A stretch of 64,000 bases of DNA. Origin: Methanofollis liminatans DSM 4140 (GTDB taxonomy: Archaea > Halobacteriota > Methanomicrobia > Methanomicrobiales > Methanofollaceae). Location of the stretch: assembly GCF_000275865.1 (NCBI RefSeq), contig NZ_CM001555.1, forward strand, positions 372,001 to 436,000, in the 5' to 3' direction. The position numbers and the translations under genes are program-made. The notes under the pieces are model-generated. The model did not search any database. It saw only the letters and a list, made by a program, of their open reading frames with translations, and was not told the origin of the DNA. The number at the start of each line of letters is the position of its first letter. Position 1 is the first letter of the stretch. Positions 7,909-17,195 of the stretch are shown piece by piece.

Positions 7909-9453
7909 TCAGTCCCGGGTGCCCGCGGCATGCGCCTCGCGGAGGGTGCGCCTGAGGAGCTTCCAGCCGCCGACGCGCGGGAGGTGCTCGACGACCACCA
8001 CCTCGCGGGGCACCTTGTAGCCGGCAAGGCGCTCCCTGCAGTAGGCGATCAGTTCCTCCTCTGTGATCGTCTCCCCCTCGTTCATCACCACGGCCGCCAC
8101 CGGGATCTCGCCCCGGTGCTCGTCAGGGCGGGCGAAGATGGCGACGTCGGCGATCTTCGGGTGCTCGATGATCACGTTTTCCACCTCGGTCGGGTAGATC
8201 TTCCAGCCCGACATGATGATCATGTCCTTTTTCCGGTCGGTGATGAAGAGCACGCTCTCCCCGTCCAGGTAGCCGAGGTCGCCGGTGAGGAACCAGCCGT
8301 CAGGGCGGAATACGGCGGCGGTGGCGTCAGGCATCCCCCAGTAGCCCTTCGCCACCGAGGGGCCGCGGAGGGCGACCTCGCCGATCTCGCCGGGCTGGAG
8401 CTCGCGCTCGGGGTCGTCCTCGGCGACGATCTTCACCTCGCCGTAGCCCACCGGCGCCCCGACCGAGCGGTAGCCCTGGTGGAGGGCGTAGTGGCGCGGG
8501 AGGACGACGTTTGCCGAGCCGACGACGATCGTCTCGGAGAGGCCGTAGGCGTTGACGACCGGGATCTTGAAGCGGCGATCGAACTCCTCCCAGATGACCG
8601 GCAGCAGGGGGCCTCCCCCGCTGATGACGCACCTGACCGTCCCGAGCATCTCCTCGGTGCCGGGCTTTGCGCGGATGAGGGTGTGGATCACCGGCGGCAT
8701 GGCGGCGAGCACGGTGGCGCCGTGCTCCTCGGCGAGACGGAGGTACTCCTTCGGCTCGAAGCGGTCCATGCAGACGAAGGTGCCGCCGGCCTTCAGGGCG
8801 GCAAGCCCCCAGGAGAGGCCGACATGCCCCATCGGGTAGATCCCGAGGTAGACGTCGCCTTCGACGAGGGAGAGCACCTCGGCCTCGGTCGCAAGGGCGC
8901 ATATCCAGTTGCCGTGCGTGAGCATCGCCCCTTTGGGCCTGCCGGTGGTGCCCGAGGTGTACTGGATCTGGCAGAGGTCGTCGAAGGAGCAGTTGGCCGC
9001 CCGCTCCATCGGTTCGGCCTTTGCGAGATCGTCCCATGCGGTCTCGCCGTCGGCCGCGGCACCGACGACGCAGACGTTCCCGAGCGTCCGGCACCCCGAT
9101 CTGATCGCCCTGACGCGTTCGGCCCCGTTCCCGTCGGTGATGACGGCGACGGCCCCTGAGTCGTCGATCGCATACCGCAGTTCGTCCTGCTGGTACACGA
9201 TGTTGGTCGGGACGGCCACGGCGCCGAGACGCCAGATGGCGAAGTAGGAGAGGAGATATTCGGGCGAGGTGTCGAGGTAGATGCAGACCCGGTCGCCCTT
9301 CTGCACGCCGAGCGAGGCGAGGCCGCCGGCGATGCGGCAGGCGGCGTCCCGAAGGGCGGGGAAGGTGAGGGTCCGGCCGTCCCGTCCGAAGACGAAAGCC
9401 GGGCCTTTGAGGTACCGGGCATTGACGTCGAGAAATGTGGTGATATTTGGCAT
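7909..9453 (-). CDS. AMP-forming acyl-CoA synthetase
   Basis: 514 aa, full length for the ANL superfamily. It has the AMP-binding motif YTSGTTGRPKGAML, the adenine-site region VNAYGLSET, the hinge motif GWFLTGDLGYLD and the A10-type motif YKVPREVV near the C-terminus. Such enzymes convert a carboxylate, ATP and CoA to acyl-CoA, AMP and PPi. The substrate is not predictable and could be a medium- or long-chain fatty acid or an aryl acid. The ATG at 9453 is preceded by AGGAG seven bases upstream, and a TATA box lies near 9510. Confidence 0.9.
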   Translation of the reverse strand: MPNITTFLDVNARYLKGPAFVFGRDGRTLTFPALRDAACRIAGGLASLGVQKGDRVCIYLDTSPEYLLSYFAIWRLGAVAVPTNIVYQQDELRYAIDDSGAVAVITDGNGAERVRAIRSGCRTLGNVCVVGAAADGETAWDDLAKAEPMERAANCSFDDLCQIQYTSGTTGRPKGAMLTHGNWICALATEAEVLSLVEGDVYLGIYPMGHVGLSWGLAALKAGGTFVCMDRFEPKEYLRLAEEHGATVLAAMPPVIHTLIRAKPGTEEMLGTVRCVISGGGPLLPVIWEEFDRRFKIPVVNAYGLSETIVVGSANVVLPRHYALHQGYRSVGAPVGYGEVKIVAEDDPERELQPGEIGEVALRGPSVAKGYWGMPDATAAVFRPDGWFLTGDLGYLDGESVLFITDRKKDMIIMSGWKIYPTEVENVIIEHPKIADVAIFARPDEHRGEIPVAAVVMNEGETITEEELIAYCRERLAGYKVPREVVVVEHLPRVGGWKLLRRTLREAHAAGTRD

Positions 9454-9508
9454 TGCTGGTCTCCTGATCTACGGATATAGACGATGGTGGATAACTATGT
9501 ACATCGCT

Positions 9509-9516
9509 CTATATAT
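9509..9516 (-). promoter_or_regulatory. TATA box of the acyl-CoA synthetase gene
   Basis: CATATATAG on the minus strand, about 56 bases before the ATG at 9453. The TSS would fall about 25 bases downstream, giving a short leader that includes the AGGAG ribosome-binding site. Confidence 0.5.
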
Positions 9517-9550
9517 GCGGCGCGGAATGGCGGCGGTCTGGAAAAAAAGG

Positions 9551-11968
9551 TTACTGGTATTCGGGGGGCTGCACTGCCTCGGGGAGCCCGCCCTTGAAGA
9601 AGCCCTTCACGCGCCGGTAGTAATCGACGAGCCGCTCGTTCATCGTGGGGTGGACCTTCTGCGCCGCCGCTTCGAGGTGTTTTCTGGTGACGACCTGGGC
9701 GCCCTCCCGCATCGCAAACATCCCGGCCTCCCTGCAGAGCGCCTCGAGGTCTGATCCCACATAGCCCTCGGTGATCCCGGCGATCGCCTCGATGACCGCC
9801 GTCCTCGCGGGGTCGCCGAGCTGGATGCCGCGGGCGTGGAGCAGGTCGACGATCAGCCGCCGCCGCCCGCCCGCGGTCAGCACCTCGCCCTGCCCTTTCG
9901 AGACTTTTTCCGCCGCCTTCCTGAAGGCCTCGGCCGTCAGGATCTCCTCTTTCTGGAGGGAGGCGGCGATGTCCTCGATCGCAGAGGTGTCCAGCCCTTC
10001 GGTGGCGTCGACGGCCTCGTTTATGCTCGACCCCTCGATCGGCATGGTGCGGGTGTGTATCCCCAGGATCTTTGCCCGCCCTTTGCGGTCGGGTGCGCCG
10101 ATGTAGACCAGACGGTCGAAGCGGCCGGGCCGCAGGAGGGCCGGGTCGACGATATCGGGCCGGTTCGTCGCCCCCATCACCACGACGTCGCCGCGCTCGG
10201 TGAGGCCGTCCATCTCGGTCAGGATCTGGTTCAAGACGCTCTCGATCACGTGCGACTCGGTGCCGCCGCCCCTGGCCGGGGCGAGGGCGTCGAGTTCGTC
10301 GAAGAAGATGATCGCCGGCGCCACCTGACGCGCCTTCTTGAAGATCTCCCGCACCGCCCGTTCCGACTCCCCGACCCATTTCGAGAGGAGCTGCGGCCCC
10401 CTGACCGGGATGAAGTTCGCACCCGATTCGGAGGCGACCGCCTTGGCGATGAGGGTCTTGCCCGTTCCCGGCGGGCCGTAGAGGAGGACGCCCCGCGGCG
10501 GGTTGATCCCGAGGTCTTCGAAGCGGGCCCGGCTGGTCAGCGGGTATTCGACCGCTTCCCTCACCTCCTCCTTCTCGGACTCGAGGCCGCCGACGTCGTT
10601 CCAGGTGACGTGGGAGACCTCGAGAAGCACCTCGCGCATGGCGCTCGGCGTGACGTCCCGCAGGGACTCGCGGAAGTCGGCCTCATACACCTCCATGCGC
10701 TCCAGCACTTCCTGCGGGATCTCCTCGGCGTCGAGGTCGATATCAGGGAGATAGCGGCGGAGCGCCCGGATCGCCCCTTCACGCGCCAGGGCCGCAAGGT
10801 CGGCGCCCACGAAACCGTGAGTCTGGCGGGCGAGATGGCCGAGATCGACGTCGTCGGCAAGCGGCATCCCGCGGGTGTGGATCCTGAAGATCTCGGTCCG
10901 GTCGCGCTCGTTCGGGACGCCGATCTCGATCTCCCGGTCGAAACGGCCGGGCCGCCTGAGGGCGGGGTCGATGGCGTCGAGCCGGTTCGTCGCCCCGATC
11001 ACGACGACCTGCCCCCGCTCTTCGAGGCCGTCCATCATCGTGAGGAGCTGGGCGACGACCCGCCGCTCCACCTCGCCGGTGACGTCCTCGCGTTTGGGTG
11101 CGATCGAGTCGAGTTCGTCGATGAAGATGATCGACGGGGCGTTCTGCCGGGCGTCCTCGAAGACCTCGCGCAGGCGCTGTTCAGACTCGCCGTAGTACTT
11201 CGAGATCACCTCGGGCCCGGCGATGGAGATGAAGTGCGCCCCTGACTCGGAGGCGACCGCCTTGGCGATGAGGGTCTTGCCCGTTCCCGGCGGGCCGTAG
11301 AGGAGCACGCCCTTCGGGGGGTCGATCCCGAGTTTCCTGAAGAGTTCGGGGTGGCGCATCGGGAGTTCGATCGTCTCCCGCACCCGCTGGAGTTCGTCCT
11401 TGAGGCCGCCGATGTCCTCGTACGAGATCTTCCTGACGCCGTCGAAACCGGCGACCGGTTTTTCCGAGAACTCGACCCGGGTGTTCTTCGTGATGATGAT
11501 CGCCTCCTCGGGCTCCACGACGACGGCCTTGAAGGCGACGATCTGCGGCTGCATGAAGGGCAGGCCGGCCTGGATCGGGACGGTGTCGTTTTTCAAGACC
11601 GGGAAGTCGATGAGATGGTTGGTGACGCTCTGGAAGTTGATCGGGACCTGCCGCGGCATGTCCTCGGGCGGGGCGAGGACGACCCGTTTCGCCTCGATCT
11701 CCTGCTCGATCTTCCGCACCAGGATCCGGTCCCCGACCGAGACCACGGCGTTTTCCCGGGTGAACTTGTCGATCCGTATTTTTCCCTGCTGCCAGTCGGA
11801 GACCATGGCCCGCCAGACCTTGGCGACCGTCCGGCGTTTCCCGACGATTTCGACGAGATCGCCGGGAGAGAGCCGCATCTGGAGCATGGTGTCGGGATCC
11901 AGACGCGCCTTCCCCCCGCCCTGGTCCTCGGGGTATGCTCTATCGATTTTGAGGTACATTTCGGGCAT
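9551..11968 (-). CDS. Cdc48/VAT-type AAA+ unfoldase
   Basis: 805 aa, the usual length of archaeal Cdc48 (VAT, p97 homologue). The N-terminal double-psi barrel plus four-stranded domain (about 1-180) is followed by D1 and D2 AAA modules. Each has Walker A GPPGTGKT, Walker B (IIFIDELD and IIFFDELD) and arginine-finger regions [16 protein letters not shown]. The hexamer threads and unfolds proteins for the archaeal proteasome or disassembles complexes. The start ATG lies about 28 bases from a TATA element shared with the divergent larC, so the mRNA is probably leaderless. Confidence 0.95.
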   Translation of the reverse strand: MPEMYLKIDRAYPEDQGGGKARLDPDTMLQMRLSPGDLVEIVGKRRTVAKVWRAMVSDWQQGKIRIDKFTRENAVVSVGDRILVRKIEQEIEAKRVVLAPPEDMPRQVPINFQSVTNHLIDFPVLKNDTVPIQAGLPFMQPQIVAFKAVVVEPEEAIIITKNTRVEFSEKPVAGFDGVRKISYEDIGGLKDELQRVRETIELPMRHPELFRKLGIDPPKGVLLYGPPGTGKTLIAKAVASESGAHFISIAGPEVISKYYGESEQRLREVFEDARQNAPSIIFIDELDSIAPKREDVTGEVERRVVAQLLTMMDGLEERGQVVVIGATNRLDAIDPALRRPGRFDREIEIGVPNERDRTEIFRIHTRGMPLADDVDLGHLARQTHGFVGADLAALAREGAIRALRRYLPDIDLDAEEIPQEVLERMEVYEADFRESLRDVTPSAMREVLLEVSHVTWNDVGGLESEKEEVREAVEYPLTSRARFEDLGINPPRGVLLYGPPGTGKTLIAKAVASESGANFIPVRGPQLLSKWVGESERAVREIFKKARQVAPAIIFFDELDALAPARGGGTESHVIESVLNQILTEMDGLTERGDVVVMGATNRPDIVDPALLRPGRFDRLVYIGAPDRKGRAKILGIHTRTMPIEGSSINEAVDATEGLDTSAIEDIAASLQKEEILTAEAFRKAAEKVSKGQGEVLTAGGRRRLIVDLLHARGIQLGDPARTAVIEAIAGITEGYVGSDLEALCREAGMFAMREGAQVVTRKHLEAAAQKVHPTMNERLVDYYRRVKGFFKGGLPEAVQPPEYQ

Positions 11969-11991
11969 TCGTTACAATCATATACGCCCGG

Positions 11992-12001
11992 ATTTATAAC
12001 T
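11992..12001. promoter_or_regulatory. Shared TATA element between cdc48 and larC
   Basis: The 44-base divergent spacer contains GATTTATAACT, which reads as a TATA box on both strands (TTTATAAC on plus, GTTATAAATC on minus). The distance to the cdc48 ATG (about 28) fits a leaderless start. The distance to larC (12013) is shorter than ideal, so larC may use a different element. Confidence 0.4.
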
Positions 12002-12012
12002 ACTGCCTCAGT

Positions 12013-13197
12013 ATGCGTGTTCTTCTTCTGGATCCGTTCCACGGCGCCGCGGGCGACATGACGATCGGCGCCCTTTTAGATCTGGGCGCAGACGAGGCGC
12101 AGGTCAGGGCGGCGATGGCCTCGGTGGTGGCCGACCCGGCCTTCTCCCGGGTGACGAGGTGCGGGATCGCCGCGGTGCGGGTGGAGACCCGGTCGGGGCC
12201 GGCGCACCGCAGCCTCGCCGAGGTGATCGAGCGGGTGGAGGCGGCCGCGGCGCCGCCCGCGGTGATCGAACGGGCGAAGCGGGTGTTCCAGAGGATCGCC
12301 GACGCCGAGGAGGGCGTCCACGGCCACGCCCCGCACTTCCACGAGGTCGGGGCCGACGACGCCATCGCCGACGTGATCGGGGCCTGCACCGCTCTTGAGA
12401 GCCTGCACCTCGACGCCGTCGCCGTGATGCCGCTCGCCCTGGGAAGGGGTTCGGTCGTGGCGGCCCACGGGCGGATGCCGGTGCCGGCGCCGGCCACCCT
12501 GGGCGTTCTGAAGAATTCGGGGCTTGACGCCGTCTTCGGCGGCGGCGAGGGCGAGCTCTGCACCCCGACGGGTGCGGCCCTCCTTGCCGAGTTTTCGACC
12601 ATAAAGCCGGCGGCGATCGGCGCAGTCCGGGTGCTCGCCACCGGCTACGGCGCAGGCAGCCGCGATCCGGCGGACACGCCGAACGTCCTCAGGGCCGTCC
12701 TCCTGGAAGGGACGGCCGGTGTGCCGGGCGACGAGGTGGACATCCTGGAGACGAACGTGGACGACGTCACCGGCGAGGTGATCGCCCACTGCATGGACGC
12801 CCTCTTCGCCGCCGGCGCCCGTGACGTCTCGGTGGTCCCGGCGACGATGAAGAAGGGGCGGGCGGGCCACCTGGTCCGGGTCGTCTGCCGACCGGCCGAC
12901 TCCGCCCCCCTCTCCCTGATCCTGGCGCGGGAACTCGGCACCCTGGGGGTGCGGTGCATCCCGTCGGTCCACCGCCTGACGACCGAGCGCCGGATCGAGC
13001 GGGTGGCGGCCGAGGTGGCGGGCGTGCGCCGCGAGGTGGCCGTGAAGGTCGCCGCCATCGAAGGCGAGGTCTTCTCGGTGAAGGCCGAGTCAGACGAGGT
13101 GCGTGCGTGGGCCGAGGACCTCGGGGTGCCGGTGCGGCATGTCGCACGGATCGTCGAGGCGGCCGCATGGCGGGACCTGGGGGGCGAGGGGCGGTGA
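12013..13197 (+). CDS. larC: LarC-like nickel insertion protein (DUF111)
   Basis: 394 aa in one frame, beginning with the family hallmark LLLDPFHGAAGDMTIGALLD and containing HFHEVGADDAIADVIG and CTPTGAALL. LarC uses CTP to load nickel into the pyridinium-bisthiocarboxylate mononucleotide (NPN) cofactor of lactate racemase and related enzymes. In bacteria larC is often split by a programmed frameshift, and here it is uninterrupted. No larB or larE is in the window, so the cofactor pathway would be completed elsewhere. The stop overlaps the GTG start of radB. Confidence 0.85.
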   Translation: MRVLLLDPFHGAAGDMTIGALLDLGADEAQVRAAMASVVADPAFSRVTRCGIAAVRVETRSGPAHRSLAEVIERVEAAAAPPAVIERAKRVFQRIADAEEGVHGHAPHFHEVGADDAIADVIGACTALESLHLDAVAVMPLALGRGSVVAAHGRMPVPAPATLGVLKNSGLDAVFGGGEGELCTPTGAALLAEFSTIKPAAIGAVRVLATGYGAGSRDPADTPNVLRAVLLEGTAGVPGDEVDILETNVDDVTGEVIAHCMDALFAAGARDVSVVPATMKKGRAGHLVRVVCRPADSAPLSLILARELGTLGVRCIPSVHRLTTERRIERVAAEVAGVRREVAVKVAAIEGEVFSVKAESDEVRAWAEDLGVPVRHVARIVEAAAWRDLGGEGR

Positions 13198-13862
13198 AGC
13201 TCTCGCGCCTCTCCACCGGTTCCCCGCTCCTCGACGACCTCCTGGGCGGCGGGCTCGAGCGGCGGACGATCACGCAGATCTACGGCGAGCCCGGCAGCGG
13301 GAAGAGCACCCTCTGCATCATGGCGGCGGTCTCCTGCCTGCGGGGCGGCGAGGACGTGGTGTATATCGATACCGAGGGCTTCTCCGCCGACCGCTTCGAG
13401 CAGATCGCCGGGGAGGAGGCGGTGGCTCTGGCCGACCGCCTCTACCTCTTCGAGCCGGCGGATTTCGTGCAGCAGGGGGTGATGATCGCCGAGGCCGAGG
13501 CCCTGCTGCGCACGAAGCGGGTCGGACTGATCGTGATGGACTCGGCGACGGCCCTGTACCGCTCCGAGCTCGGGACGACGAAGGACGCCCTCCGCACGCT
13601 CTCGCGGCATATGGTGCTCCTCCTCGGGTATGCGAAGAAGTACGAGGTGCCGGTTTTGATCACGAACCAGGTGTACATGAACGTGGACACCGACGTCTTC
13701 TTCGGGCTCGGGGGGACGGCCCTCGGGCATATCTCGAAGGCGATCCTCAGGATCGAGCGGCGGGATGCGACGCGGCGGGTCGTGCTGGAGAAGCATCGGT
13801 CGCGGCCGGCGGATACGTCGTTTGATTATGTGATTGTGGAGGAGGGGATCAGGGGGGTTTGA
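13194..13862 (+). CDS. radB: RadB recombinase paralogue
   Basis: 222 aa, typical for archaeal RadB, which keeps only the RecA-fold ATPase core of RadA. Walker A is YGEPGSGKST and Walker B is LIVMDSATALY, with the RecA-family loop ITNQVYMNV. RadB modulates RadA filaments and Hjc in homologous recombination. The GTG start at 13194 is chosen because it overlaps the larC stop (GTGA), follows a GAGGGG ribosome-binding site and begins just before the conserved KLSRLSTGSPLLDDLLGGG. Confidence 0.9.
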   Translation: MKLSRLSTGSPLLDDLLGGGLERRTITQIYGEPGSGKSTLCIMAAVSCLRGGEDVVYIDTEGFSADRFEQIAGEEAVALADRLYLFEPADFVQQGVMIAEAEALLRTKRVGLIVMDSATALYRSELGTTKDALRTLSRHMVLLLGYAKKYEVPVLITNQVYMNVDTDVFFGLGGTALGHISKAILRIERRDATRRVVLEKHRSRPADTSFDYVIVEEGIRGV

Positions 13863-14117
13863 GGGGTTTTGAGCGTAGTCTATTTTCCGGGTCAGAAGGA
13901 TGGGCAGATGCCTGTTATTGTATTGTGCTAGTTACTTGAAGATGCAAATAATCCTCTTATTCTGCTTTTAAAACCAATTAAATTCATTATTATATCTTAA
14001 ATGGGCGATTACATTTAGAAAATTATATCCTTAAGTATGAACTATTCTGGTTCTATGCCAAACAGAAAATATATCTTGTTCGTATCTTTGATCTTGATTT
14101 GGGTTTCTCTGATTTGT

Positions 14118-14126
14118 GGTTGTACC
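14118..14126 (+). repeat. Target site duplication, left copy
   Basis: GGTTGTACC, identical to 15894-15902. It encodes the GCT just at the lipobox of the interrupted lipoprotein. Confidence 0.85.
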
Positions 14127-14130
14127 CTAT

Positions 14131-14150
14131 ATTCCCGCCCACTCATAACG
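14131..14150 (+). repeat. IS terminal inverted repeat, left
   Basis: ATTCCCGCCCACTCATAACG. It matches the reverse complement of 15871-15890 at 15 of 20 positions, with the inner ATAACG identical. Confidence 0.7.
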
Positions 14151-15789
14151 AGGCAGGTGGTTCCACCCCAAGATCATAATACAACTGTATTTGTTTCTCC
14201 AGCATCTCACCCACCCTGAGGGATTTCCCTGGTTGTTCAAAACACTCAATAACATCCAGCTTATCCAACAGGCCCGGTAACGTGTAGTTCTTGAGAATGC
14301 CATTCACCTGCATCTGTTTTTTGATGTACGAGAGGTAGATCAGTGCCACAAACTGTACAAACAACTTCCCATCCAGACTCTGTTCCGATGAAACCAGAGT
14401 ACGACGCATATTCAAGCGTTCCTTGAGGTTTCCAAAGGCTTTTTCAACAACATCTTTGTTGCGGTAGAGCTCAAGAGCGGTCACTGCATCCATGGTCTCA
14501 TTGGTGATCAGGGCAAAGAATCCATAATAGCGCCTGGTCTGGTTGACACTCGCCTCATTAACCTGTACGTGTGTTCCACGGCTGGGTGTCGTCTTCACGA
14601 TGAAGTACTGCTGGTAGAGCGTCTCATGTTCAGGCACACGTTTTCCTGACTCCAGCTCCTGCTTCAGTGCGATCAACCGCCGGTCAAAGTTCTTCTCGTC
14701 TTCGGCCGCTTTATCGATGTTATAATAATAGTGAATGTACATGCGGCGTGAATCCTGGAGCGTATCGCCCTTATACGGCCGTTGCTGTGAATAATTCCAG
14801 GTGGTTCGAACCGTTCGGCAATAGAGTTCGTGGTTCTCGCTGTAATGCTCGAAGCTTCGGAATGTATCGTAGATCGCATCCAACTCTTTTCGAACAAAGA
14901 CCAACGACATCTTGACGGAGACCAGAAACTTCACCCGATTCTGAAACAGGCTGTTGATGTTGTCGCGACTATAAAACCCCCGGTCCATGACCAGTTTGAC
15001 CTTCGAATACCCGAGAATATCCAGTTCATGAAGCAGATAGCGGATTGTCTTGGTATCGGGGATATTACCGGCGAGTTTTCTATAGTAGAACGGGAGGTTG
15101 GACTCCTGCCCGAAGACGAGAGCCAGATTCAGTTGAGGGAGTCGATCATGCTCCTTGTTGTGGCCATACTGTACCTGCCTGAGGGCCTGTGAATAACTGG
15201 ACAGGGTTGTTGTATCATAGGCCCAGAATTCCTTTTCCAGCCTTCTTTTTCCCTGCAATATGAAGAATCGTTGTTTGCTCTCCTCGGTGATGCTGGCGAA
15301 CAATTCGCTGCTGCGCGGTGAGGTGAGATTGTCGCCATACGGATGTTTGTGGAGAGACCCCCACTTCTCAAAACGGTAGAGGGGCGTGCTGTCTTCAAGG
15401 ATCAGATAGTATGCGATGGAGAGGATCTGCTTGTAGGTGTCAGGAAAACACTGCTTCAGATCCCGGGTGATCCTCAGTTTCTCACCGATAGCATCCAGCA
15501 GATAGGTGGCTCCGTAAAAGGAGCGGTGCACTTTCTCAGCTGATCTTGATCCGCGCTTCACGCATACCGTATCGTCGTGTGTCTTTCTGTTTCTTCCGTC
15601 GGTGGGGACGATCTCTCCTGATTCTTTATCGACCCGACCGATCAGGGTCCGCCGGGCACGAGATTGTTTCTTCTCCTTATCCCAGTACGATACAGATTGA
15701 TAGGCATAGGTGATCCCGGATCGCTTATCGGTTTGATAGACAATTGCCGCCACCGTGGGTTGCTCCTCGTTATGGATCACATCTGACAC
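14143..15789 (-). CDS. IS1634-family DDE transposase
   Basis: 548 aa. The catalytic triad is visible: first Asp in WAYDTTTLSSYS, second Asp in KLVMDRGFYS, and Glu in YRNKDVVEKAFGNLK, the Y...E......K signature of IS4-superfamily enzymes. The start is GTG (GTGTCAGATGTG). The last codons lie inside the left inverted-repeat region, as is usual for compact IS elements. It has no sign of frameshift and is presumably active. Confidence 0.9.
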   Translation of the reverse strand: MSDVIHNEEQPTVAAIVYQTDKRSGITYAYQSVSYWDKEKKQSRARRTLIGRVDKESGEIVPTDGRNRKTHDDTVCVKRGSRSAEKVHRSFYGATYLLDAIGEKLRITRDLKQCFPDTYKQILSIAYYLILEDSTPLYRFEKWGSLHKHPYGDNLTSPRSSELFASITEESKQRFFILQGKRRLEKEFWAYDTTTLSSYSQALRQVQYGHNKEHDRLPQLNLALVFGQESNLPFYYRKLAGNIPDTKTIRYLLHELDILGYSKVKLVMDRGFYSRDNINSLFQNRVKFLVSVKMSLVFVRKELDAIYDTFRSFEHYSENHELYCRTVRTTWNYSQQRPYKGDTLQDSRRMYIHYYYNIDKAAEDEKNFDRRLIALKQELESGKRVPEHETLYQQYFIVKTTPSRGTHVQVNEASVNQTRRYYGFFALITNETMDAVTALELYRNKDVVEKAFGNLKERLNMRRTLVSSEQSLDGKLFVQFVALIYLSYIKKQMQVNGILKNYTLPGLLDKLDVIECFEQPGKSLRVGEMLEKQIQLYYDLGVEPPASL

Positions 15790-15870
15790 ATAACGATGAT
15801 AAAACTTTCGCTTCGATGGAGAAGAGCTATTTGAGATTTTAAGGATGATGGAACGAGAAATTTTTGAACA

Positions 15871-15890
15871 CGTTATGGGTTACCGAGAAT
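15871..15890 (-). repeat. IS terminal inverted repeat, right
   Basis: CGTTATGGGTTACCGAGAAT, partner of 14131-14150 (15 of 20 matching as inverted repeat). Confidence 0.7.
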
Positions 15891-15893
15891 GCA

Positions 15894-15902
15894 GGTTGTA
15901 CC
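15894..15902 (+). repeat. Target site duplication, right copy
   Basis: GGTTGTACC, identical to 14118-14126. Confidence 0.85.
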
Positions 15903-16697
15903 TCATCTTCGACAAATCTAAACTCTGCAGGGATGTCACGAGATGAAATAATCTCCAGTTCTATTGAAGTGCCGTACGGGGATCTATTCCGATATAATGA
16001 AAAATATGTTGGAAAGGTTGTTCATATGAAAGGCCAGGTATTACAAGTTTCTGAAACAGGAACAGATGATTTTGTTGTAAGATTATCTACGAAAGACTCG
16101 GGATACGGTTACTATGATGACATCGTCTGGGTTGAATTCCGGAATACAAAAGAGAGGATACTCGAAGACGATATGTTAGATGTCTATGGAGAAGTCGTAG
16201 GCATACAAAAATATACGGCAGTATTAGGAAACGAAGTTTCTATACCGGCCGTTGTTGTTAAAGTTTATAGCATCGTGGATACTGGAGAGATAGCTGTGGA
16301 TCAACTATCATCTGCTACAAGCCTCTCAGTTTCAACAATGTCAAAAAATTGGGATAGTGATGCAGATGATGATGGCATAATTATCTATCCTACTATTAAA
16401 GACTCGAATGGAAACTCGATAAAATGGGCCGGTCTTGAACTCCCCGTATCTGTTAAGATTTATACAACGAATTATAATTCAAATTTCCAACAATATAAAG
16501 ACAAACTTGTTTACACCGGAACAGGGACTCTTTCAAGCTGGGAAGATGGGAATATGTTCTCTGAAGGTGGAATTAAAGTTCCATATACTCAAATAAACGC
16601 TCCCTCTGGTGAAGATTATGGGTGGACTTATGTTACGGTGACTCTCCCCGATGGAAAACAGATTGAAGGTGTTGATAAGTTTACTTCGCTACGATAA

Positions 16698-17195
16698 TTT
16701 GAAGCAGAAAAAATCTTATTTTACTCCTTATTTGCCCATTTTGATGTAATTTGAGGTGGGATAAATGCTAAAATACACATAAATATCATTATGTTATTAT
16801 CCGCAGGGTGGCATTTCACAACAATACAAAAATGTAAATATTGGTATTGTATAATCTGTGGAATGCAATGTGGAGTTGATGTTTGGGGTAGAGGTATCCT
16901 TTATCGTATCATTGATGATTTTACTAAAAATTTCAATGATGATGAAGTTGAATATTCTCATTACAACGTTTGAAGGATCTATTGGGGTGGAGGCAGGTTT
17001 GCCTTCTCCTTCAATGTTATGATCAGATACTCAAACTCTAAACAGAAGCCACCCTAATAGATCAAGGGGGGTTCGATTCCCCCGCTCCACTTATTTTGAT
17101 ATCTTAAAATTCCAAAGGAATAGTGGTACGAGGACACCTCCTACTACGATCCCGAAAAAAAGCAGATCCGACACAAATTATTTTATTGTATTCTT
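16698..17195. other. AT-rich gap with tRNA-like remnant and inverted repeats
   Basis: No convincing gene. A 60-codon open frame at 16791-16973 has no ribosome-binding site and no recognisable motif. Near the end, ATTGGGGTGG (16981-16990) pairs with CCACCCTAAT (17049-17058) around an inner hairpin (GAGGCA/TGCCTT). A tRNA 3' half follows at once (see 17066-17091). Confidence 0.5.
17066..17091 (+). pseudogene. tRNA 3'-end remnant (T arm plus acceptor strand)
   Basis: GGGGG-TTCGATT-CCCCC (17067-17083) is a perfect T stem-loop, followed directly by a seven-base acceptor strand GCTCCAC and one T in the discriminator position. Six of these seven bases could pair with GTGGAG at 16987-16992, but no D arm or anticodon arm can be built between them, so it is not a complete tRNA. 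The geometry is what an integrase leaves when an element enters the 3' end of a tRNA gene. Confidence 0.5.

Larger units (their letters stand above)
14127..15893 (-). mobile_element. IS1634-like insertion sequence (IS4 superfamily)
   Basis: A 1767-bp element holding one transposase gene on the minus strand. It is bounded by imperfect terminal inverted repeats and by a perfect 9-bp direct repeat of target DNA. The transposase is intact and the duplication is unmutated, so insertion appears recent. The outermost two to four bases at each end do not match, so the exact ends may shift by one or two bases. Confidence 0.85.
14037..16697 (+). pseudogene. Lipoprotein gene split by an insertion sequence
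   Basis: The two halves are 14037-14126 and 15903-16697. Removing the IS and one 9-bp target copy joins them in frame into a 294-aa protein whose signal peptide ends with the lipobox LICGC followed by TSSSTN, an ideal archaeal lipoprotein. The mature part starts with a domain like small OB-fold lipoproteins (YGDLFRYNEKYVGKVVHMKG), then a beta-rich domain. Composition is AT-rich, unlike the flanking chromosome. The 5' half alone would read into the IS and end at 14219. The 3' half lacks a signal, so the gene is inactive. Confidence 0.85.

Noticed and set aside
7930-9159. 409-codon frame opposite the acyl-CoA synthetase
   Set aside because: Antisense shadow; the minus-strand gene has every ANL motif.
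12954-13193. Upstream extension of radB
   Set aside because: It runs out of frame over the end of larC; conserved RadB sequence and a ribosome-binding site support GTG 13194.
16791-16973. 60-codon gene in the AT-rich gap
   Set aside because: No ribosome-binding site, no motif, and such open frames are expected by chance.
16987-17091. Complete tRNA gene
   Set aside because: Acceptor and T arm can be drawn, but D and anticodon arms cannot, and the seventh acceptor pair is G-G.
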